Assembly: GCA_903835235.1 (NCBI GenBank)
Contig: CAILMF010000055.1
Coordinates: 335,537 to 399,536, forward strand
DNA from: an uncultured Rhodospirillales bacterium
GTDB lineage: Bacteria; Pseudomonadota; Alphaproteobacteria; Acetobacterales; Acetobacteraceae
DNA length: 64,000 bases
Reading direction: 5' to 3'
This document shows, one piece after another, positions 58,050-64,000 of this stretch. The notes beneath the pieces are model-generated. The model saw nothing but the letters and a program-made list of their open reading frames with translations. It did not search any database and was not told the DNA's origin. Each line of letters begins with the position of its first letter. Position 1 is the first letter of the stretch. A program made the translations under genes and the position numbers.

Positions 58050-59213
58050 TCAGCCGGCGTAGATCGCCGCTTCGAAGCCCGCCAGCAAGTCCAGCACCGC
58101 GCGGTCGCCGAAGGGCAGCACCTGCGTCATCAGCACGCCGGAGATGCCGCGCGTCGGGTCCACCCAAAAGTACAGGTTGCCCAGCCCGGCCCAGGCCAGG
58201 CTGCCCGCCGCGCGGCCGCCCGGCAGGTCCTGCGTGTTCCGCATGAAGCCCAGGCCCCAATTCTTCGGCACGGTGGGGAAGGGGTGGAAATCGTTGCTCA
58301 TGCTGGGAATGGCCGTCGGCATCGGCTCCATCTCCAGCGTGCCGATATGGTTCTCGCCCATCAGCGCCACCGTCTCCGGCCGCAGCACCCGGGCGCCGTC
58401 CAACTCGCCGCCACGCAACAGCATGCGGGTGAAGCGCAGGTAGTCCACCCCGGTGGAGAACAGCCCGCCACCACCGCCGAAGAACTCCGGCGTTGCGTTC
58501 ACCGGCCAGTCCATCGCGCTCAGCGCGCCATCCGCGCCGCGCTGATGCATGCCCGCCCGTCGCGCCTGCTGCGCCGGCCCGGGGACGAAGCCGGTATCCA
58601 CCATGCCCAGCGGCCCCGTCACATGCCGGGCGAACACCTCCGGCAGCGGCACGCCGCGCACCGCTTCCACCACCTGGCCCACCCAGTCGGTGTTGATGCC
58701 GTATTGCCAGCGCTCACCGGGGTCGAAGACCAGCGGCATGTCCAGCACCGCCCGCTTGCCGGAGCGCGCCGGCGGCATCCCGGCCACCTGCATGTAGCGG
58801 CCGATATCGGGGTTCCACATGTTGTAGGAAAACCCGGCCGTGTGGGTCAGCAGGTGGCGCAGCGTCACCGCCCGCTTCGCCGGCCGCAGCCGGGGCCGGC
58901 CCTCGGCGTCGAAGCCTTCCAGCACCTGCGGCGCCGCCAGATGCGGGCACCACTCCCCCAGCGGCGCGTCCAGCGAGAGCCGGCCGGCCTCCACCAACTG
59001 CATCGCGGCGACGCTGGTGATGGCCTTGGTCATGGAGAAGATGGCGAAGACCGTGTCCAGCGACATCGGCGTGGCATCGGCCAGCCCGCGCGCGCCGAAG
59101 GCGCCCTGGTACAGCGGGCCGGTGGCATTGCCGGCCAGCGCCACCACGCCGGGCACGGCGCCGCTCTCCACGGCCTGGCGCAGCACGCGGTCGGCGGCGG
59201 CGGTATCGGTCAT
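58050..59213 (-). CDS. Serine hydrolase, class C beta-lactamase/esterase family
   Basis: 387 residues. The nucleophile motif S-x-x-K is FSMTKAITSVAAMQLVEAG, the Tyr motif is WQYGINTDWVGQVVEA, and LRHLLTHTAGFSYNMWNPD is the usual helix after the first motif. No signal peptide is seen, so it is likely a cytoplasmic esterase or beta-lactamase-fold hydrolase, not a resistance enzyme. ATG 59213 follows GGGAGAGA. It is convergent with the Bug gene, ending only four bases from it. Confidence 0.87.
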   Translation of the reverse strand: MTDTAAADRVLRQAVESGAVPGVVALAGNATGPLYQGAFGARGLADATPMSLDTVFAIFSMTKAITSVAAMQLVEAGRLSLDAPLGEWCPHLAAPQVLEGFDAEGRPRLRPAKRAVTLRHLLTHTAGFSYNMWNPDIGRYMQVAGMPPARSGKRAVLDMPLVFDPGERWQYGINTDWVGQVVEAVRGVPLPEVFARHVTGPLGMVDTGFVPGPAQQARRAGMHQRGADGALSAMDWPVNATPEFFGGGGGLFSTGVDYLRFTRMLLRGGELDGARVLRPETVALMGENHIGTLEMEPMPTAIPSMSNDFHPFPTVPKNWGLGFMRNTQDLPGGRAAGSLAWAGLGNLYFWVDPTRGISGVLMTQVLPFGDRAVLDLLAGFEAAIYAG

Positions 59214-59285
59214 CGGCGTTCTCTCCCGGCTGACGTGCGACCGGCCGGCTTGGCCGGGCAGCACGTCCAATCCGGGCAGGATCGG

Positions 59286-60548
59286 TCACGCGGCGGCCAG
59301 AGGCAACCGCAGCGCGCCCTGGCCGGCCTGCAGTACCGGCCCCCAGGTCTTGATCAGCCGCTCATATGCCCGGCCCACGGCGCGCGGCTTGCGGTCCAGG
59401 TCGAACAGCCCGCGCGGGTTCACCGTGCCGGTCACCTCGCGCAGTGCGCTGTTCCAGTCCACCTGGTCGGTCAGGCTGTACCAGGTGAAGCCGATCATCG
59501 GCACGCCCAGGCTGCGCAGCCGCATCAGCCCGCTCCACTGCTTCCACAGCCAGCGCTCGGCCTCGTCGCCGTTCGGGCCCTCGTCCATGTTGGTCTCGGT
59601 GTGCATCACCGGCAGGCCGTAGCGTTCATGGTATTCGCGCGTGACCGTGTCGTAGCCGAACACCTCGCCGGCCCAGCGGGAATGGCCATCGGCGCCGATC
59701 AGGTGCTCGTTGGTCACGTACCAGTCATTGCCCATGACGCAGTTCGGCCGCAGCTCCCGCCCGCGCAGGAAGAAGTGGTACTCGTCGCGCGTCATGCCGT
59801 TGTCCAGCAGGTACTCGTACATGCTGCTGTCCACGCGGCGGCCGTAGTTCAGGTCCAGCGTCAGGAAGCGCTCGGCATTGCGGTGCTCGGCATGGCCGAC
59901 AGAATCAGGGCATTCCGGGTGGAAATGCTCGGTGCTCTCGGATTGGATGAAGATCGCATCCGGCCGCACCGCCAATATCGCGCGCATGGCCAGCACATTG
60001 GCCCGCACGATGTGCTTGATGGCCGTGACATAGCTGCGGTCGTCGTGGCGCTGCTCGTTCCACCAGCCATACTTGGCGCTGAAGACGGCGGTGATGAACA
60101 TCTCGTTCACCGGGGTATACAGCTGTACCCACGGAAAGCGCCGCGCGAAGGCACCAGCATAGTCGGCGAACAGCTGCGGGAAATCCGGGTTCTGGAAATC
60201 CCCCACCCAATCCGGCACGCCGAAATGGCACAGGTCCACCACCGGCGTGGTGCCCTGGGCCCGCAGCGCCGCGAAGGTCTCGTCGGCAAAGGACCAGTCG
60301 TGCCGGCCGGGGCCGCGCAGCGTCTCGTGCAACTGCGGGCCATAGCGCAGCACCTCGCAGCCGATCTGCTTCACCAGGGCGAAATCCTCGCGCCAACGAT
60401 CGTAGAACCGGCACTCTGCCAATTGGTCGCGGCGAAGCTTGCCGCCCTCCAGCGTCGGCGCGCTGTTCTCGATACCGGTGGCGAACAGGAAGCCCTGGGC
60501 GAAGGTCGCCTGGGCGGTGGGGAAGGGGGCGATGGCGGCGTCCAGCAT
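59286..60548 (-). CDS. Family 1-like glycoside hydrolase
   Basis: 420 residues of TIM-barrel type. The acid/base Glu149 lies in VQLYTPVNEMFITAVFSA and the probable nucleophile Glu in VMHTETNMDEGP. RFPWVQLYTPVNE, GFTWYSLTDQVDWNSALRE and VNPRGLFDLDRKPR follow GH1 order. It differs from classical GH1 enzymes in having NEM rather than NEP and in lacking a clear GG-start, so the substrate may not be a beta-glucoside. No signal peptide. It shares its strand with the serine hydrolase, 72 bases upstream of it. Confidence 0.78.
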   Translation of the reverse strand: MLDAAIAPFPTAQATFAQGFLFATGIENSAPTLEGGKLRRDQLAECRFYDRWREDFALVKQIGCEVLRYGPQLHETLRGPGRHDWSFADETFAALRAQGTTPVVDLCHFGVPDWVGDFQNPDFPQLFADYAGAFARRFPWVQLYTPVNEMFITAVFSAKYGWWNEQRHDDRSYVTAIKHIVRANVLAMRAILAVRPDAIFIQSESTEHFHPECPDSVGHAEHRNAERFLTLDLNYGRRVDSSMYEYLLDNGMTRDEYHFFLRGRELRPNCVMGNDWYVTNEHLIGADGHSRWAGEVFGYDTVTREYHERYGLPVMHTETNMDEGPNGDEAERWLWKQWSGLMRLRSLGVPMIGFTWYSLTDQVDWNSALREVTGTVNPRGLFDLDRKPRAVGRAYERLIKTWGPVLQAGQGALRLPLAAA

Positions 60549-60663
60549 GGTTCCGGCTCTCACGCACTTGGGATAGGAAAAGTATTCAATATACCGTGTG
60601 GCCATGCAAGCCCAAACCACGCATCCCGCGCTACCCTGGCACCGAATCGCCAGGAGCGCCCCG

Positions 60664-61068
60664 ATGGAACTCGACAACCCCGCTGTCATCGCCGAGGCCC
60701 GCGCCGTCTTCGACCGTTATGAAGCCGCCATCGCCGGCAACGACAACGCCACGCTAGATGCCAGCTTCTGGCCGGACCCGCGCACCGTCCGCTTCGGCGT
60801 CACCGAGATCGGCTGGGGCATCGAGCAGATCCGCGCCTTCCGCGCCAGCGTGCGGAAATACGCACCCCGGGCCACGCGCCGCGTCCACATCACCAGCTTC
60901 GGCCAGGATTTTGCGTGTACCCACCTGGAATATGAGCGGACGGATACCGGGCTCATCGGCCGTGAGACCAAGATCATGGTGCGCCTGCCGGAGCTGGGCT
61001 GGCGCGTGGTCTCCGCGCATGTCTCGCTACTGGCCCGCACCGACCCCGGCCGGCAGAACAAGGCCTGA
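60664..61068 (+). CDS. hpxZ: HpxZ/AtzH-type protein (DUF3225)
   Basis: 134 residues with the SnoaL/NTF2-like fold of the DUF3225 group: AVFDRYEAAIAGNDNATLDA, then RFGVTEIGWGIEQIRAFRAS and TSFGQDFACTHLEYERTDTG, ending WRVVSAHVSLL. In relatives it is linked to oxalurate or cyanuric-acid/allophanate catabolism, usually beside an amidase; no amidase gene is seen here. ATG 60664 is preferred because protein-like sequence begins there. It is divergent from the glycosidase gene and 31 bases upstream of the FAD oxidase. Confidence 0.8.
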   Translation: MELDNPAVIAEARAVFDRYEAAIAGNDNATLDASFWPDPRTVRFGVTEIGWGIEQIRAFRASVRKYAPRATRRVHITSFGQDFACTHLEYERTDTGLIGRETKIMVRLPELGWRVVSAHVSLLARTDPGRQNKA

Positions 61069-61099
61069 CGCCCGGCCGCTGCCGCTCTATCCTGGCGCG

Positions 61100-62383
61100 A
61101 TGACCCAAGCCGCAGCGCAGGCGCGCCCCCATACCGTCATCATCGGCGCCGGCATCGTCGGCGCCTGCTCGGCCCTGGCCCTGCTGCGGGAAGGCCACCA
61201 GGTCACCATCCTGGACCCCGGCGAGCCCGGCGGCGAGCAGGCCGCCAGCTACGGCAATGGCTGCTGGCTCTCGCCCATGTCGGTCATTCCGCCGGCCACG
61301 CCGGGGCTGTGGAAGAAGGTGCCGGGCTTCCTGGCGGACCCGCTGGGGCCGCTGGCTATCCGTTGGTCCTACTTCCCCCGCGTGCTGCCCTGGCTGCTGC
61401 GCTACCTCAACGCCGGCAGCACGGAAGCCAAGGTGCAGCGCACCGCCTACGCGCTGCGCGCCATGCTGCAGGGCGCGCCCGCGCTGCATGCCGAGCTGGC
61501 CGAAGAAGCCGGCGTGGCCCACCTGATCGAGCGCCGCGGGCTGATGTACATCTACCCCAGCCGGGCCGAATTCGAGGCCGAGGCGATGGCCTGGCGTGTC
61601 CGCTACAAGGCCGGCATCCAATGGCTGGAACTGGATTCCGACGAGCTGCGCCAGCGCGAGCCGCATCTGGACCGGCGCTATGGCTTCGGCATTCTGGTGG
61701 AGGAGGGCGGCCATTGCCGCGACCCCGGCGCCTATGTCGCCGCGCTGGTGGCGCTGGCCGTGGCGCAGGGCGCGGTCCATCGGCGCGCCGCCGCCACCGG
61801 CTTCAGGATCGAGGGTGGGCGGCTGAAGGCGGTGCTGACCAGCCAGGGCGAGGTCGCCGCCGACCGCGCCGTCATCTCCGCTGGCGCGCACAGCAAGGCG
61901 CTGGCGGCGGCGGCCGGCGACAAGCTGCCGCTGCAGACCGAGCGCGGCTACCACGCGATGATCGAGGGCGTGGACATAGGCCCGGTGACGCCGCTGATGC
62001 CGAGCGACGGCAAGATGAGCATCACCATGACCAATCGCGGCCTGCGCGTGGCCGGCCAGGTGGAGATCGCCGGGCTGGACGCCGCGCCGAATTGGAGGCG
62101 GGCGGAGATTCTGCGCGACCACCTGCTGCGCAGCTTCCCGGCCCTGCCGCGGGATTTGCCGGCCGAGCGCATCCGCTTCTGGATGGGCCATCGCCCCTCG
62201 ATGCCCGACGGCCTGCCGGTCATCGGCATGTCGATGGCGACCGACGATATCGTCCACGCCTTCGGCCATGGCCATGTCGGCCTGGTGGCCGGCCCGCGCA
62301 CCGGCCGGCTGGTTGGCCAGCTGCTGGGCGGCCACCCGCTGGAGGTCGATATCCGGCCTTACGATCCCGGTCGATTCACGTGA
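61100..62383 (+). CDS. FAD-dependent oxidoreductase (D-amino-acid dehydrogenase/DadA-like)
   Basis: 427 residues. The Rossmann FAD loop is TVIIGAGIVGACSALALLRE at the N-terminus, followed by VTILDPGEPGGEQAASYGNG and the later RFWMGHRPSMPDGLPVIGMS and FGHGHVGLVAGPRTGRL blocks typical of DadA-type enzymes. These oxidise D-amino acids or related amines and pass electrons to the membrane. It is the second gene after hpxZ; the pair hints at use of a nitrogen-containing compound. The start ATG 61100 lacks a strong ribosome-binding site and may be coupled to the preceding gene. Confidence 0.88.
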   Translation: MTQAAAQARPHTVIIGAGIVGACSALALLREGHQVTILDPGEPGGEQAASYGNGCWLSPMSVIPPATPGLWKKVPGFLADPLGPLAIRWSYFPRVLPWLLRYLNAGSTEAKVQRTAYALRAMLQGAPALHAELAEEAGVAHLIERRGLMYIYPSRAEFEAEAMAWRVRYKAGIQWLELDSDELRQREPHLDRRYGFGILVEEGGHCRDPGAYVAALVALAVAQGAVHRRAAATGFRIEGGRLKAVLTSQGEVAADRAVISAGAHSKALAAAAGDKLPLQTERGYHAMIEGVDIGPVTPLMPSDGKMSITMTNRGLRVAGQVEIAGLDAAPNWRRAEILRDHLLRSFPALPRDLPAERIRFWMGHRPSMPDGLPVIGMSMATDDIVHAFGHGHVGLVAGPRTGRLVGQLLGGHPLEVDIRPYDPGRFT

Positions 62384-62477
62384 ATTCATGCTCGCAATCG
62401 GCGGCGCAGGATGCCATGCTGGAGTATGACGTTCCGGGTTGCCGGGGTGTCCGTAACTGAATAGTGGATCCGCAGCA

Positions 62478-63182
62478 GTGCCTTCCGACAACGACATACA
62501 GGGCGGCGAAGGGCCGGTCTCGGCCCAGGTGAAGTGGTACAATGCCCGCAAGGGCTTTGGCTTCGTGCTCGGCCCTGATGGCCAGGACGTGTTCTTCCAC
62601 GCCTCGGCCCTGACCGAAGCCGGCATCGAACCCCCCGATACCGGTGACACCCTGGTTTGCGAAATCGGCACCGACCGGCAGGGTCGGCGCCTGGTGACCC
62701 GCATCTCGTCGCTGAAGCGCGGCGAGGGTGGTGGTGCCGGTGCCGGCATGGGCGGCGACCGCCCGCCGCGCCGCGACTTCGGTGGCGACCGCGGTGGCTT
62801 CGGCGACCGCCCGCCGCGCCGCGATTTTGGCGGCGGTGGTGGTGGCTTCGGCGACCGTCCGCCGCGCCGCGACTTCGGTGGTCCGCCGCCGGGTGGCGGT
62901 GGTGGCGGCTTCGGTGGCCCCCGCCCTTCCTTCGGTGACCGTCCGCCGCCGCGCCGGGACTTCGACCAGGGTGGCCCCACCTACGGCGTCAATGGTACCG
63001 TGAAGTGGTTCGACCAGGTCCGTGGCTTCGGCTTCGTGACGCCGGATGATGGTGGCCAGGACGTGTTCCTGCACTCCTCCGTGCTGCAGCGCGCCGGCCG
63101 CCAGGACGTGCAGCAGGGCGAGAAGGTTGCGCTGGACGTGCGTGACGGCCAGCGCGGCCGCCAGGCCGTGACGATGAAGTAG
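62478..63182 (+). CDS. Double cold-shock-domain protein with Arg/Gly-rich linker
   Basis: 234 residues from GTG 62478. The first cold-shock domain (about 15-75) has QVKWYNARKGFGFVLGPDGQ and VFFHASAL. The second (about 172-234) has GTVKWFDQVRGFGFVTPDDG and VFLHSSVL. The linker is a run of GDRPPRRDFGG-type units (three near-identical plus a GDRPPPRRDF variant) with Gly tracts, so it is disordered and rich in arginine, like RGG boxes that bind RNA. The protein probably binds RNA bivalently. A terminator-like hairpin follows. The linker repeats in the DNA could change copy number by slippage. Confidence 0.9.
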   Translation: MPSDNDIQGGEGPVSAQVKWYNARKGFGFVLGPDGQDVFFHASALTEAGIEPPDTGDTLVCEIGTDRQGRRLVTRISSLKRGEGGGAGAGMGGDRPPRRDFGGDRGGFGDRPPRRDFGGGGGGFGDRPPRRDFGGPPPGGGGGGFGGPRPSFGDRPPPRRDFDQGGPTYGVNGTVKWFDQVRGFGFVTPDDGGQDVFLHSSVLQRAGRQDVQQGEKVALDVRDGQRGRQAVTMK

Positions 63183-63231
63183 GCACGCCTCTGGCGTGAT
63201 GAAGTAGGTTGCGCCAATCGCGCGCCTTTCC

Positions 63232-63262
63232 AGGGGCCTCGGCAGCAATGCCGGGGCCCTTT
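63232..63262 (+). terminator. Terminator-like hairpin after the double cold-shock gene
   Basis: GGGCCTCGGCA (63234-63244) pairs with TGCCGGGGCCC (63249-63259) with one G-T pair around GCAA, followed by TTT (63260-63262). Confidence 0.6.
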
Positions 63263-63306
63263 GCCATTCAGCCCGCCTTCATGCCTGCCGGTGCAGGCTG
63301 GCGCCG

Positions 63307-63648
63307 ATGCGCCCCATCCCCTCCCTGCCGGCCCGTTCTGCCGCCCTGTCCCGCCGCCTGGTGGCATGGGCTTGCTGCGCTCTCGCCTTGGCCCCGGTGG
63401 CGCCCGCCGGCGCGCAGGAGCCCCCAGCCTGCACCCCCGCGCGGGAGGGGCTTGAGCTCTGCATCGCCGAGAAGCTCTGCCGCTGCCACTTCGACCCGGG
63501 CGGCAGCCTGACCGGCCGCCCGCCGGGCCTGCGCTGGGACTGCGGCATCCTGCGCCCAAGCTGCGGCGTGGTGCCCGCCGGCCCGCCGCAGCAGGCGCCG
63601 CCCTGGCTGTTCAGCCGCCCTCCGGCCTGGCCGCGCCCGGGCGGTTAG
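63307..63648 (+). CDS. Small secreted cysteine-containing protein
   Basis: 113 residues. An N-terminal signal peptide (LVAWACCALALAPVAPAGAQ) is followed by a mature part with six cysteines: CTPAREGLELCIAEKLCRCH, then WDCGILRPSCG. The spacing suggests disulfide bonds. The Pro/Trp-rich C-terminus ends RPAWPRPGG-like. No family is recognised. The last codons lie inside the left copy of a 16-base direct repeat. Confidence 0.6.
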   Translation: MRPIPSLPARSAALSRRLVAWACCALALAPVAPAGAQEPPACTPAREGLELCIAEKLCRCHFDPGGSLTGRPPGLRWDCGILRPSCGVVPAGPPQQAPPWLFSRPPAWPRPGG

Positions 63649-63750
63649 AGCGATATCCGCTCTGATGGAATTGGAAGAGCGGATATCTTGACCTAATTTC
63701 AACGAGTTACAGAGATCGGCCTGCGTCCGATAGGGCGCCCGGGCGGTTAG
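63633..63750. repeat. 16-base direct repeats enclosing an 86-base palindromic segment
   Basis: GCGCCCGGGCGGTTAG occurs at 63633-63648 and 63735-63750. Between them is a segment containing GATATCCGCTCT (63652-63663) and AGAGCGGATATC (63676-63687), a perfect 12-pair stem with a 12-base loop. The left copy overlaps the 3' end of the small secreted-protein gene. The arrangement resembles insertion of a short non-autonomous element with duplication of flanking sequence, but slippage duplication is also possible. Confidence 0.5.
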
Positions 63751-63860
63751 CGTCCGCTCGCCAGCAGTGAAATGAACGGCGGCGTGACCAGCAGGCACTA
63801 GCTCATTTTCTTGTCGTGTGATTCACATCTCCGACGATTCCGCCTGCGACGATCACACGC

Positions 63861-64000
63861 TAGAGCGGGATGCGATCAGGCTGAATCGAATTTGCTTCCC
63901 GACGCGGCGGGCGATCTGATTCAAGATGCTGGCTGGGTAGGAGGCCAGCATCGATGGGTGCACCCTATTCCCTCGACCTGCGTCAGCGCGTTGTGGCAGC
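63861..64000 (+). mobile_element. Left end of an IS630-type insertion sequence (cut by window edge)
   Basis: The TA dinucleotide at 63861-63862 could be the target site typical of IS630/Tc1-like elements, followed by GAGCGGGATGCGATCAGGCT as a likely terminal inverted repeat. About 90 bases later the transposase reading frame begins. The other end is outside the window, so the boundary is a proposal. Confidence 0.55.
63954..64000 (+). CDS. IS630-family transposase, N-terminal fragment
   Basis: Only 15 complete codons are visible, reading MGAPYSLDLRQRVVA. This matches the start of IS630-group transposases, which begin with a similar (S/T)-x-DLR-x-R-V pattern before a helix-turn-helix. The gene continues past the right edge, so intactness cannot be judged. 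A GTAGGAGG-like ribosome-binding site lies at 63937-63944. Confidence 0.6.
   Translation, partial: MGAPYSLDLRQRVVA

Noticed and set aside
58050..59213. Antibiotic-resistance class C beta-lactamase
   Set aside because: It has the fold and S-x-x-K but no signal peptide, and its context is catabolic; esterase-type is more likely.

Overview
The window is high-GC DNA with long alphaproteobacterial-type operons. It looks like a Roseomonas-type member of the Acetobacteraceae. That is an inference from gene content: three tripartite-tricarboxylate (Bug/TctC) binding proteins, a ligase-associated repair set, MR/MLE and Ldh catabolic enzymes, a very large dipeptide-type ABC array and many GTG/TTG starts. 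No rRNA, tRNA or CRISPR was seen.

Layout. 0-5.7 kb: an ATP-dependent DNA ligase and its MBL-fold exonuclease on the + strand. The matching DEXH helicase runs off the left edge on the - strand. A HisKA_2 histidine kinase and a broken DoxX-type membrane gene lie between them. 5.7-9 kb: acyl-CoA-dehydrogenase-like flavoprotein, FAH-family hydrolase, MFS exporter. 9.4-12.6 kb: a 1084-residue autotransporter. 12.7-18.2 kb: an AMP-forming acyl-CoA synthetase, then a + strand chain of TPR/sulfotransferase, TPR/glycosyltransferase-like and lipoprotein hydrolase genes. 18.2-25.2 kb: a catabolic block (MR/MLE enolase-superfamily enzyme, Ldh-family oxidoreductase, LigI-type amidohydrolase, TctB, TctA, TctC). 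25.4-29.5 kb: a sulfotransferase, a cold-shock gene with a long leader followed by two small conserved-looking genes, a small membrane protein, an SDR and another Bug protein. 29.6-35.1 kb: a - strand surface-polysaccharide operon (GtrA, polyprenyl sugar-phosphate transferase, two GT2 enzymes) followed by an RTX protein.

35.5-52.6 kb is the most striking part. Eight consecutive paralogous family-5 solute-binding proteins, all with twin-arginine-like signal peptides and several with stop/start overlaps, lead into a single DppB/C/D/F-type permease and ATPase set. The leaders of the non-overlapping members carry hairpins, two of which pair the Shine-Dalgarno sequence, and a tandem REP-like repeat sits between genes 1 and 2. 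53-57 kb: a complete three-subunit molybdenum hydroxylase (CoxS/L/M type, not form I CO dehydrogenase by its active-site loop). 57-62.4 kb: a third Bug protein, a serine beta-lactamase-fold hydrolase, a GH1-like glycosidase, an HpxZ-type protein and a DadA-like FAD oxidase. 62.5-64 kb: a double cold-shock-domain protein with an Arg/Gly-rich linker, a small secreted Cys-rich protein, a 16-bp direct repeat enclosing a palindromic segment, and the first 47 bases of an IS630-type transposase gene cut by the right edge.

Working together: the eight binding proteins probably widen the ligand range of one importer. The hydroxylase and following oxidases and hydrolases may act on what is imported, but no sequence signal proves the substrate. 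All identifications come from reading motifs; no database search was run.
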